A stretch of DNA of 6,654 bases from Candidatus Zixiibacteriota bacterium (GCA_026397575.1 JAPLUP010000419.1:1-6654), one strand, 5' to 3'; positions 1 to 6,350 are shown, counted from the stretch's first letter. The notes: a model not told the origin generated them from the sequence alone. Made by a program: numbers and translations.

Positions 1-1971
1 TATCTTGAGGTCTCGGTCGGGGGAATAACGCTATCTCCCCGTATGCAACTATCATCAGTCCCCTCCGCTCTTTCATCCGGACACGTATCTGGTGATATCG
101 AAACAGCTCCTGGCATGTTTACGGTCACGAACACTGGTAGCGCCACAACGGGCGCGCTCAGGATGAAGGCCACCCCGGACAGCGCCGTCACGCATCTCGA
201 AGATGATCCTGATCACGATGGATCCGCTCAAAGCAAGATCGATCAAGCCGTTACGCATTTGAACAGCAAGATCGACATGGCGCGCGACGTAAACAATGAT
301 GGCGTCATGGATATGTCGGTTGAAATGGCAACAGACAACGACAGCGCCAGTCTTCGCTTAAACGGACTTCCTCCCGGAATTCCGGTCACGGGGACACTCT
401 CTATGAGCGCCTCCGGCACTGGCGCCCGCTCAGCCTTAGAGGGCAGAAGCGGTAGCACCACCGGCACGATCAGGATGATGGCCACTCCCGACAGTGCGAG
501 CGAGGTCATGGAAAAGAAGGGACTGAATGCTGTCAATGTCAAATTGGCCAGGACGATTTCCAGCTCACCCGGCGGTCCTGTCGCCGCGGACGCTCTTGAT
601 GTGGACTCCGATGACGACGGAGTGATGGACCGGAGCGTCTCCTCCGACTGTGACGACACTGGCGCCCGCTCCATATTGAAAGGTGGCATGAGTGGGAGCA
701 CTACCGGTACGATCAGGATGCAGGCCACTCCGGACAGCACAATCTCCGTTCTTGGTCACGACTCCGATGGTGATGGTTCTCCGGAATCAAGTATCAAATT
801 TCAAGCTCGCTCAAAGCAGTCCGAAGCGAAGGCCAATGTAAAGTCGGCCTATACGGCGCAATCGGTGATGTACAGTGACACCGCTTCTGGGGGTTTCGTA
901 ACTTCGCTCGACGTGGACAACGACGGTATCCCCGAAAGCTCGACGGAAGAAATAAGCACTGCGACCGGAAGTAGGAACACGTTGCTTGGCGGCCACATGG
1001 GCAGCACGACCGGCACGATCAGGATGCAGGCCACCGGAGGCGGTCCGGTTATGCCGTCTGGTGAGATTCTTTTGGAAGCTGACCTTGACGGCGACGGCGT
1101 TGCAGAGGTCACAAGTGCAGACAGCGTCGGCGCCGCCGGGGCGTCGCGGAGGTTGAAATCTAGCGGCATCGGATCGAGCGGTAATGACGGCGTTGAGGTT
1201 CAATTGTCTGCCCGCCCCAGCGGGGCATACATCGGAATTGGGCACTCCCAAAACGCACAAACACTGCGGTGTTCTGGCAGCGCTGACTCGGCTGCCGCAA
1301 CGATACTCCTCGAAGCCGATCTCGACGGCGACGGAGTGATGGAGAAACAAGTTTCATCCACAGTTGATTCCGGTCAGGCATCAATCGCAATCGACGAACC
1401 GGGTGTCCAGGTCGCGATGGGAATGAGAAAGGGTTGGGACGGTACGATCAAAGGCAGATTTACGGTCGACGAAGGCGCAACTCGAAAAATCGAATTGAAT
1501 TCCGACGGCGATGGCTATTTGGCTGGCAAGATCGGTATTGGTAAAGACCCGATAGAGAAAATCGATGTCGCCGGCGGCGCATATTGCGACGGCGCTAACT
1601 GGGTTAATTTTTCCGATGTGAACTCCAAGGAAAACTTTACGGCGGTTGACGGCAATGAGCTGCTCGAGCAGATTGCTCAGTTGTCTATCACCCGCTGGAA
1701 CTATAAGGGCGACAATCAGGCCGAACACATCGGTCCGATGGCCCAGGATTTCAAAGCCGCATTTGGCGTAGGGGCAAATGACAAGTCAATCTCGACGATT
1801 GACCCCTCCGGCATTGCGCTGGCAGCGATTAAGGCGCTCAACAGTAAGATGCAAGAGCTGAATGCGAAAACTACGCAGCTTGAAGATCAGGCGCGCGAGA
1901 TTTCTCAACTCAAGGCCGAGTTGGATGCGATCAAAGTCATGCTTCAGAAGCAAGCGACAACGAAAAACTAA
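1..1971 (+). CDS. Secreted calcium-motif fibre protein with C-terminal peptidase S74 chaperone domain (5' end outside window)
   Basis: The reading frame is open from base 1, so the gene starts upstream. Its first residues (YLEVSVGGITLSPR) align with the YLQIQIAGQPPISPR stretch of the second copy downstream, which lies about 110 residues into that protein. The ATG at 43 is therefore internal. Residues below count from base 1. The central part (about 45-450) carries DxDxDG-type calcium motifs near 96, 200, 254, 304, 361 and 440, and four copies of a GSTTGTIRM-like segment. The C-terminal part (about 514-615) is a peptidase S74 intramolecular chaperone domain. S538 and K543, five residues apart in SDVNSK, match the Ser-Lys dyad known from phage endosialidase tail spikes, and HIGPMAQDF and the GIALAAIKAL helix follow. 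The last 45 residues look like coiled coil. In known S74 proteins this domain directs trimerisation and then cuts itself off. A surface fibre is inferred; its ligand is unknown. Confidence 0.85.
   Translation, partial: YLEVSVGGITLSPRMQLSSVPSALSSGHVSGDIETAPGMFTVTNTGSATTGALRMKATPDSAVTHLEDDPDHDGSAQSKIDQAVTHLNSKIDMARDVNNDGVMDMSVEMATDNDSASLRLNGLPPGIPVTGTLSMSASGTGARSALEGRSGSTTGTIRMMATPDSASEVMEKKGLNAVNVKLARTISSSPGGPVAADALDVDSDDDGVMDRSVSSDCDDTGARSILKGGMSGSTTGTIRMQATPDSTISVLGHDSDGDGSPESSIKFQARSKQSEAKANVKSAYTAQSVMYSDTASGGFVTSLDVDNDGIPESSTEEISTATGSRNTLLGGHMGSTTGTIRMQATGGGPVMPSGEILLEADLDGDGVAEVTSADSVGAAGASRRLKSSGIGSSGNDGVEVQLSARPSGAYIGIGHSQNAQTLRCSGSADSAAATILLEADLDGDGVMEKQVSSTVDSGQASIAIDEPGVQVAMGMRKGWDGTIKGRFTVDEGATRKIELNSDGDGYLAGKIGIGKDPIEKIDVAGGAYCDGANWVNFSDVNSKENFTAVDGNELLEQIAQLSITRWNYKGDNQAEHIGPMAQDFKAAFGVGANDKSISTIDPSGIALAAIKALNSKMQELNAKTTQLEDQAREISQLKAELDAIKVMLQKQATTKN
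136..1044 (+). repeat. Interspersed GSTTGTIRM-type protein repeats in the first fibre gene
   Basis: Four related segments begin at 136 (GSATTGALRMKATPDS), 451 (GSTTGTIRMMATPDS), 694 (GSTTGTIRMQATPDS) and 1000 (GSTTGTIRMQATGGG). The last three are each preceded by an A/S-R-x-x-L-x-G segment. Spacings are 105, 81 and 102 residues, and the intervals contain the DxDxDG motifs. This repeat is not the one seen in the second fibre gene, although the ends of the two proteins are alike. Confidence 0.75.
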
Positions 1972-1999
1972 CCAGATAGAAGAGCAAAGGATAAGAAAC

Positions 2000-2488
2000 A
2001 TGAATAAGCAGATCATCCTTACGGTGCTTCTAAGTCTGGCGATGTTCGGATTGGCACGCGGTGGTTCCGGTGGCGAAGCGTCTCAGACTGCCCTGCTTTC
2101 CGGAGAGCAACTCAAGTGGCAAGTCGTTACCGCTTCCGGCGGCACCGCTACGGGAGGCGGTTTTGCGCTTACCAGTAGTCTCGGGCAGACCGCGGTAAGA
2201 CAAAGCAGTTCGGCGAGTTTTCACCTCATCAATGGTTTCTTGCAGAATTTCGGGACAGCCGTGGCGCCGTGTACTAGCTGCGGTGACGCCAACAACGATG
2301 GTGGAAGCGACATCTCCGACGTTGTTTTCGTGATTGCGTACATCTTTTCCGGCGGAGCAGCTCCGGGTGAGTGCAACAATCCCACAGGGCTGGGAGACGC
2401 TGATGGTAGCGGTAGCGTTGATATTTCCGACGTGGTTTTCCTCATTGCCTACATATTCTCCGGAGGACTTGCTCCCCACTGCCCGTAG
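2000..2488 (+). CDS. Small secreted type I dockerin protein, copy 1
   Basis: The product is 162 residues. I chose the ATG at 2000 because AAAGGA lies at 1986-1991, eight bases upstream, and because the product then opens with a signal peptide (MNKQ, then a hydrophobic run to about residue 19). The longer frame from 1862 would overlap the previous gene by 110 bases with a highly basic, unlikely N-terminus. Residues 36-84 form a small Gly/Ser-rich module (KWQVV, SLGQTAV, HLINGFLQNF). Residues 95-156 are two dockerin repeats, DANNDGGSDISD (96-107) and DADGSGSVDISD (133-144), each followed by VVF-IAYIFSGG. Known type I dockerins bind calcium through such pairs and dock to cohesins; no cohesin is visible here. 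Cysteines 91, 94, 125 and 161 match copy 2 in spacing and may form disulfides. The gene starts 28 bases after the fibre gene, so the two are probably cotranscribed. The partner is unknown. Confidence 0.88.
   Translation: MNKQIILTVLLSLAMFGLARGGSGGEASQTALLSGEQLKWQVVTASGGTATGGGFALTSSLGQTAVRQSSSASFHLINGFLQNFGTAVAPCTSCGDANNDGGSDISDVVFVIAYIFSGGAAPGECNNPTGLGDADGSGSVDISDVVFLIAYIFSGGLAPHCP
2417..2488 (+). repeat. Near-identical 3' end of dockerin gene, copy 1
   Basis: These 72 bases, which encode the second dockerin repeat and the stop codon, match 5580-5651 at 70 of 72 positions by eye, including synonymous positions. The two differences fall in the codons after GTGGT. The 5' halves of the two genes are far more diverged. 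Confidence 0.9.
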
Positions 2489-2511
2489 TTCTTTCGACAT
2501 GATCTTTCTCA

Positions 2512-2543
2512 GCGGACTGGGTGTTGGCAAAACCCCAGTCCGT
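2512..2543 (+). terminator. Probable terminator hairpin after first cassette
   Basis: CGGACTGGG (2513-2521) pairs perfectly with CCCAGTCCG (2534-2542), extendable by a G-U pair, around a 12-base loop. It begins 25 bases after the stop codon of the first dockerin gene. The following tract (TTGTTG) is only moderately T-rich, so termination may be partial and some read-through into the second cassette is possible. Confidence 0.6.
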
Positions 2544-2661
2544 TGTTGCATGAGTCTAGTCCGCAGTTTCCCTGTGATTTGGCCAGTTCCTGCGAGTCTC
2601 CCACTAGCGGCGACACGCAATCGGAGATTGTTGGACATCCACAATAGATCCGTCAAACTCA

Positions 2662-2691
2662 TGGACTATATAGATCGTATCAGTATATGTT
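2662..2691 (+). promoter_or_regulatory. Weak candidate promoter for second cassette
   Basis: TGGACT (2662-2667) could act as a -35 box with TATATG at 2684-2689 (16-base spacer) or TATGTT at 2686-2691 (18-base spacer). Each hexamer matches the sigma-70 consensus at four of six positions. It lies in an AT-rich stretch about 80 bases before the second fibre gene and after the upstream terminator-like hairpin. The same TGGACT hexamer appears in the better promoter of the RRM gene. This is a pattern match only. Confidence 0.3.
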
Positions 2692-2707
2692 AGAAATGGC
2701 ATTGTCA

Positions 2708-2726
2708 CTGCTGCGGCTCGCAGCAG
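2708..2726 (+). other. GC-rich perfect hairpin in leader of second fibre gene
   Basis: CTGCTGCG (2708-2715) pairs with CGCAGCAG (2719-2726) around a three-base loop, followed by TTTATTGTC. It lies about 45 bases before the start codon. It could be a 5' leader stem that stabilises the mRNA, or a second, weak terminator for transcripts arriving from upstream. The sequence alone does not decide. Confidence 0.5.
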
Positions 2727-2771
2727 TTTATTGTCAAACCATTAGCACACCAGTCAAAAGGAGTTGCCCCC

Positions 2772-5180
2772 ATGAACCTCAGTCGTGGATTGTCAATCGT
2801 TTCTTTAACCCTCTTGATCGTGTTCGCCACGACAAGCGTTTTCGCAGGCGTCCCGCTGGTTACCAGCTACCAGGGTCGCCTGCTCGATGGCAGCGACCAG
2901 CCTCTTACTGGTTCCTATACCATGATATTCCAAATCTACGAGGTGCCGGTTGGTGGCGCTCCGCTTTGGACTGAAGATCATGTGGGTGTTCAGGTAACCG
3001 ATGGTTTGTTTTCGGTCGCGCTGGGCGCTACCGTGCCTTTGAGTGCTGATCTGCTCACCGGTGGTGGCGGTGGTGGTGGTGGAGTGGTTCGCTATCTTCA
3101 GATCCAGATTGCCGGTCAGCCGCCGATTTCACCCCGCACTCCGTTGTCGGCCGCCCCGTATGCGGTGGCTTCCAGCAGCGTATCAGGCGACGTTGTTACC
3201 GCACCAGGCGCATTACACATGTTTGATGCTGACAGTGCTGCGACGATCGACATGGGCACCGAGATAATTGCGGGTAAGAAGGTCGCCAAGTTCAAAGCCG
3301 GCTCCGAATTGGCGGGGACTGTCAACAAGCGCGAAGTGGCAATTTCTGCTGATGCCGACTCAGCCAGCATCGCTATCGATGAGTCGGAGGTGCACGTCGC
3401 GCGCATGGCGGCCGACAATGAATCGACTTACACAGAACTCAGTGGCAAACGCCCTGGCCGCCCGCAGTATGGTGATATCACTCTAAAAGCTAATGGGGAT
3501 GAGTCGAGAGTGCTAATGGTGACCGATGTCGACGGTGATGGTGCCCCGGAGAGCAGTGTAATGTCAAGCAGTTCAGCTACTTCGGCCAAGCATGCCATCA
3601 ACACCAAAGGAACCGGGAGCGCTGGCAGAACCGTTCGCAGCACGACCGATTCTACGGTCGCTGCGAGTTCCGTCGAGGCTGATCTGGACGGCGACGGCTT
3701 GGCAGACAACAGCGTTGCCTCAAGCGCCGATGCCACAAGCGCCAAAATGGCGATCAACGTCAAGGGAACCGGATCTACCTCCAGGTCGGCTACGCTTACT
3801 GTGTCGGGCACTCCGGGCGGTAGCGCCAGCGCTGCCTGCGCCACCGACGTCGACAATGACGGTGTTCCAGAGAGCAGTGTCTCCTCTAGCGCCGATGACG
3901 TCAGTGCCAGAATGGCGATCAACACCAAGGGAACCGGATCTAACTTCAAGTCGGCTTCACTCACTGTGCAAGCCAGTCCCGGCGGTAACGTCAGCGCTGC
4001 TTGCGCCACTGATGTCGATGACGACGGAATACCAAATGAAGAAATAACGCAAGTTTGCACACCGACTACATCCGGCGTGGCGATCAAGACGAAAGGCACT
4101 GGGGCTGACAAAGACCGCGTCGTTTCGGTCTCTTCCGGCACTGCCGATTCTACAGGCGTCGTCGCCTGCGACGTCGATGATGACGGCGACGGAATCTCGG
4201 AGTTCAAAGCGCAAGTAAGGGTTACGGACGAGGACGGTGACGTGGGTAGCGATATGCGCTGTGTGGCTGATACTGACGACGACGGCGTCGCCGACAATGA
4301 AGCGTCACTGCGCGTGACTCCCACAACCTCCGGCGTGGCGATCAAGACGAAAGGCACAGGCGCAGATGCCAATCGTAAGGAAAATATTGATTTGCGCACT
4401 TCTCTGGGGAGCGCGAGCGCCGTACTCGATATTGACGACGACGGTGACAGCGTTCCTGAGAGCGAGATCTCGCAGATATTGACTCCGACGACTTCCGGCG
4501 TGGCGATCAAGACCAAGGGGACTGGGGCGAACGACAACCGGGCGGCTAGTCTGGTTTGTGCAGCCGATTTGGACGGCGACGGAACTGTAGACAGAAGTGT
4601 CTCCACGACGGCAGACTCCACTACCGCGGGAATCGCAATCGACGAGCCGGGTGTTCAAATCGCCATGAAAGTTGTCAATCATGGAGTGGTTAAGGGTAAT
4701 ATTATCGTCAACAATGGCAACCGTATGATCGACCTTGATTCTGATGGTGACGGCTTTTTTGATCATGGCATCGGCGTCGGTGTTGATGCTACGCATCGTA
4801 TTGACGTGGCCGGCGGCGCCTACTGCGATGGCACCAACTGGGTGAATGCTTCTGATGCCAACGTGAAAGAGAATTTCCAGCCGGTCAATGGCTCCGAACT
4901 CCTCGACCAGATCGAGCAACTGGCGATCAGCAGATGGAATTACAAGGGTAATGCCGACATGGCCCACATCGGCCCGACCGCGCAGGACTTCCAGGCGATC
5001 TTCGGTGTCGGCAGTGACGGTAAGTCGATCTCGACAATCGATCCGGCTGGCATCGCTTTAGCCGCTGCAAAAGAGCTGCGCATTGAATTGAAGGACAAGA
5101 CGCAACAACTCAATGAGCTTCAGAATAAGGTTCAGCAACTACAGGCATTAGTCGAGAGACTTCTGGCTGAGAAGAAGTAG
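2772..5180 (+). CDS. Secreted calcium-motif fibre protein with peptidase S74 chaperone domain, full-length copy
   Basis: The product is 802 residues, starting at an ATG with AAAAGGAG (2756-2763) eight bases upstream. Residues 1-25 are a Sec signal peptide, with likely cleavage after SVFA. Residues 26-134 form the YQGRLLD...LWTE...SPR...PYAVAS module found at the N-terminus of many secreted bacterial proteins; it is interrupted by eight glycines at 97-104. Residues 252-607 are repeats of about 55 residues with an I-N/K-x-KGTG core and a DxDxDG motif. Acidic motifs start at 252, 304, 359, 414, 467, 486, 500, 553, 599 and 654. Residues 678-769 are the S74 domain with the S694-K699 dyad (SDANVK) and HIGPTAQDF; about 72% of 92 positions match the first fibre. 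Residues 768-802 are a coiled coil. In known S74 proteins the domain trimerises the fibre and then cleaves itself just before the serine. The next gene follows within 9 bases. A trimeric surface fibre is inferred. Confidence 0.9.
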   Translation: MNLSRGLSIVSLTLLIVFATTSVFAGVPLVTSYQGRLLDGSDQPLTGSYTMIFQIYEVPVGGAPLWTEDHVGVQVTDGLFSVALGATVPLSADLLTGGGGGGGGVVRYLQIQIAGQPPISPRTPLSAAPYAVASSSVSGDVVTAPGALHMFDADSAATIDMGTEIIAGKKVAKFKAGSELAGTVNKREVAISADADSASIAIDESEVHVARMAADNESTYTELSGKRPGRPQYGDITLKANGDESRVLMVTDVDGDGAPESSVMSSSSATSAKHAINTKGTGSAGRTVRSTTDSTVAASSVEADLDGDGLADNSVASSADATSAKMAINVKGTGSTSRSATLTVSGTPGGSASAACATDVDNDGVPESSVSSSADDVSARMAINTKGTGSNFKSASLTVQASPGGNVSAACATDVDDDGIPNEEITQVCTPTTSGVAIKTKGTGADKDRVVSVSSGTADSTGVVACDVDDDGDGISEFKAQVRVTDEDGDVGSDMRCVADTDDDGVADNEASLRVTPTTSGVAIKTKGTGADANRKENIDLRTSLGSASAVLDIDDDGDSVPESEISQILTPTTSGVAIKTKGTGANDNRAASLVCAADLDGDGTVDRSVSTTADSTTAGIAIDEPGVQIAMKVVNHGVVKGNIIVNNGNRMIDLDSDGDGFFDHGIGVGVDATHRIDVAGGAYCDGTNWVNASDANVKENFQPVNGSELLDQIEQLAISRWNYKGNADMAHIGPTAQDFQAIFGVGSDGKSISTIDPAGIALAAAKELRIELKDKTQQLNELQNKVQQLQALVERLLAEKK
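3060..3083 (+). repeat. GGT-type triplet repeat encoding eight glycines
   Basis: Eight glycine codons in a row, six of them GGT, sit inside the N-terminal module of the second fibre gene, just before the VVRYLQIQIAG strand. Such a run is prone to replication slippage in steps of three, which would change linker length without breaking the frame. The corresponding part of the first fibre lies outside the window. Confidence 0.85.
3525..4592 (+). repeat. 55-residue tandem protein repeats with DxDxDG motifs
   Basis: The KGTG cores sit at residues 279, 331, 386, 441, 527 and 582 of the second fibre. Intervals are 52, 55, 55, 86 and 55 residues; the 86 corresponds to one unit plus a 31-residue acidic insert (about 482-512). 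Three units share the identical stretch TCCGGCGTGGCGATCAAGAC, near 4073, 4329 and 4494, so they are similar at DNA level as well as in protein. Each unit ends with a DxDxDG calcium-type motif resembling thrombospondin type 3 repeats. Confidence 0.88.
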
Positions 5181-5189
5181 AGTGTGACG

Positions 5190-5651
5190 ATGAGAAAAAC
5201 ACACTTCATAGCAATTCTTGCTGCTGCCTTGCTGGTTCTGTTGCTACCGGGGGAATCTTCCCTCTTTGGCGATCAAATCAAGTGGCAGGTGGTAGCATCC
5301 GGAGGGGGCCAAGGGACGTCAACGAATATGTCTCTCTCCGGCACCGTCGGACAGACTGTATACGGCCATGGTACCGGCGGCAGTTTCAAGCTCTCCGGAG
5401 GTTTCTGGCAGAATTTCACCACCGTCGCCGCTTGCAGCCAATGTGGCGACGCTAACGGCGATGGTGAGACGGACATCTCCGACGTGGTTTTCGTGATTGC
5501 ATACATCTTCTCCGGCGGAGCGGCTCCGGGTGAGTGTAATACTCCCCACGGACTGGGGGACGCTAATGGGAGCGGTGACGTTGATATTTCCGACGTGGTC
5601 TACCTCATTGCCTACATATTCTCCGGAGGACTTGCTCCCCACTGCCCGTAG
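5190..5651 (+). CDS. Small secreted type I dockerin protein, copy 2
   Basis: The product is 153 residues from the ATG at 5190; an in-frame GTG at 5184 would add two residues. No strong Shine-Dalgarno site is present, only purines (GAAGAAG, 5171-5177) inside the end of the fibre gene, which fits translational coupling. Residues 1-20 are a signal peptide (MRKTHF, then a Leu/Ala-rich core). Residues 30-76 hold the KWQVVASGGG...GTVGQ...GGFWQNF module seen in copy 1. Residues 86-147 are two dockerin repeats, DANGDGETDISD (87-98) and DANGSGDVDISD (124-135). Cysteines 82, 85, 116 and 152 keep the spacing of copy 1 (3, 31, 36) and probably form disulfides after export. The protein ends in the same LAPHCP. 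The module before the dockerin is also known near the ends of larger secreted proteins. Its role is unknown; a partner of the adjacent fibre is an inference from the repeated pairing. Confidence 0.88.
   Translation: MRKTHFIAILAAALLVLLLPGESSLFGDQIKWQVVASGGGQGTSTNMSLSGTVGQTVYGHGTGGSFKLSGGFWQNFTTVAACSQCGDANGDGETDISDVVFVIAYIFSGGAAPGECNTPHGLGDANGSGDVDISDVVYLIAYIFSGGLAPHCP
5580..5651 (+). repeat. Near-identical 3' end of dockerin gene, copy 2
   Basis: This is the counterpart of 2417-2488, with 70 of 72 bases identical by eye through the stop codon. Identity ends abruptly at the stop: the sequences after the two TAG codons are unrelated. Confidence 0.9.
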
Positions 5652-5673
5652 AGTACCTAAAATCATTTTCGAG

Positions 5674-5714
5674 AAAAGCCGGGAGTTCCCAAGAGGGACT
5701 CTCGGTTTTTGTTT
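5674..5714 (+). terminator. Intrinsic terminator of second cassette
   Basis: CCGGGAGTTCCC (5679-5690) pairs with GGGACTCTCGG (5695-5705), with one G-U pair and one bulged T, around the loop AAGA. TTTTTGTTT follows directly. The AAAA at 5674-5677 can extend the stem into the T tract. It starts 23 bases after the stop codon of the second dockerin gene. Confidence 0.88.
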
Positions 5715-5855
5715 CGCCTTAGACTGTGACCCCGAAGTGGCGAGGTCCTTGGGACAGAGGACAAGGCTGGGTAACGTTCTGAGTCGACGCTTGCCCGCAG
5801 CCATTTCAAGGGGGTCAGGCAATGACGGTCTTTGGCTCACTCATCGAGAGACTGC

Positions 5856-5887
5856 AAATGAAAAGGCAGGAGTCATTGACTCCTGCC
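5856..5887 (-). terminator. Intrinsic terminator of the RRM gene
   Basis: Read on the minus strand, GGCAGGAGTC (5887-5878) pairs perfectly with GACTCCTGCC (5874-5865) around a three-base loop, followed by TTTTCATTT. It lies about 40 bases past the stop codon of the RRM gene. A smaller perfect stem, CGCCAC/GTGGCG (5900-5914), sits between the stop codon and this terminator. Confidence 0.88.
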
Positions 5888-5925
5888 TCATGTAGTTCAC
5901 GCCACCGGGTGGCGAAATTCGTCTA

Positions 5926-6264
5926 CTACCAGCTCCGCCGTCCGCCGCCGCCACCGTAACCACCACGGTTACCGCCGCCGCCACCACCATCACGTCTGCC
6001 GCCGCCACCGCCGCCGCCTTCGGGACGAGGACGAGCTTCGCTGACGTTAAGTGTCCGGCCATGCAATTCCTTGCCGCTCATGCCGCTAATCGCCGCATCA
6101 GCTTCAGACTTGTTGGCCATCTCGACAAAGCCAAAGCCTTTCGACTCACTGGTGAACTTGTCGGTGATAATGGCCACTTTGGTCACCTGTCCAAAAGCCT
6201 CAAATTGCTGGCGAAGATCCGCTTCAGCTGTTTCGCGTGACAGGTTGCCTACGAAGATATTCAT
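5926..6264 (-). CDS. Glycine-rich RRM RNA-binding protein
   Basis: The product is 112 residues. Residues 1-78 are one RNA recognition motif: RNP2 is IFVGNL (3-8) and RNP1 is KGFGFVEM (42-49), whose aromatic residues F4, F44 and F46 stack on RNA bases in this family. Residues 83-110 are a Gly/Arg-rich tail with one Tyr and a final RRSW, as in cyanobacterial and plant glycine-rich RNA-binding proteins. These bind single-stranded RNA in the cytoplasm and are often cold-induced; whether this one is cold-induced cannot be read from the sequence. The ATG is preceded by AGGAG (6275-6271) at a six-base spacing. The gene is alone on the minus strand, facing the two fibre cassettes, with its own promoter candidate and terminator. 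A single-RRM protein of this size is normal for bacteria. Confidence 0.95.
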   Translation of the reverse strand: MNIFVGNLSRETAEADLRQQFEAFGQVTKVAIITDKFTSESKGFGFVEMANKSEADAAISGMSGKELHGRTLNVSEARPRPEGGGGGGGRRDGGGGGGNRGGYGGGGGRRSW

Positions 6265-6280
6265 TCTACACTCCTGTAGA
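6265..6280 (-). promoter_or_regulatory. Hairpin presenting the RRM Shine-Dalgarno site in its loop
   Basis: Read on the minus strand, TCTACA (6280-6275) and TGTAGA (6270-6265) are perfect complements that enclose GGAG, directly before the ATG. If folded, the Shine-Dalgarno core would sit in a tetraloop, with part of the AGGAG site in the stem. This could tune translation or form a binding site for the RRM protein itself. The inverted repeat is seen in the sequence; its function is inferred. Confidence 0.6.
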
Positions 6281-6284
6281 TTTG

Positions 6285-6325
6285 TCTTTCTTGCCGATCG
6301 TCAACGACTAACCTGACAAGAAAGA
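6285..6325 (-). other. Nine-base inverted repeat in RRM gene leader
   Basis: TCTTTCTTG (6285-6293) and CAAGAAAGA (6317-6325) are perfect complements separated by 23 bases. In the RRM transcript they would form a stem just upstream of the hairpin that carries the Shine-Dalgarno site. The loop contains a further short palindrome (CGATCG). Confidence 0.5.
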
Positions 6326-6330
6326 TGTGT

Positions 6331-6350
6331 TATTGCGCACTATTGCGCTT
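6331..6350. repeat. Short direct repeat TATTGCGC x2
   Basis: TATTGCGC occurs at 6331 and 6341, a ten-base period of about one helical turn, inside the inferred leader of the RRM gene. It may be an iteron-like protein site or chance. Confidence 0.35.

Noticed and set aside
1862..1999. N-terminal extension of the first dockerin gene
   Set aside because: It overlaps the coiled-coil end of the fibre gene and encodes a highly basic stretch ahead of a proper signal peptide. The ATG at 2000 has a good ribosome binding site.
2627..2645. Inverted repeat ATTGTTGG-ACAT-CCACAAT as an operator
   Set aside because: One arm has an extra base and there is no neighbouring regulator gene or second copy, so chance is a sufficient explanation.
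3525..4592. CRISPR array
   Set aside because: The repeats are of 165-base period, diverged, in frame and coding, with no short repeat and unique spacer pattern.
3428..4621. 397-codon open frame on the minus strand opposite the second fibre gene
   Set aside because: It is antisense to a repeat region whose codon bias and periodicity keep the opposite frame open. The product is a repetitive Ser/Pro/Val-rich string without a recognisable domain, and the plus strand has a clear S74 fibre.
1..5651. Prophage tail-fibre region
   Set aside because: S74 domains are common in phage tail spikes, but the full-length fibre has a Sec signal peptide, its partner is a secreted dockerin protein, and no capsid, tail, lysis or integrase gene is visible. 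Sequence outside the window could change this view.
5497..5895. Open frame overlapping the second dockerin gene and running past the terminator
   Set aside because: It is a frame-shifted shadow of the dockerin gene. A similar shadow at 2334-2693 arises from the copy 1 sequence. It crosses two terminators and has no recognisable domain.
5841..6062. Ala/Val-rich open frame on the minus strand inside the RRM gene
   Set aside because: It is an alternate-frame reading of the GGN glycine codons of the RRM gene.
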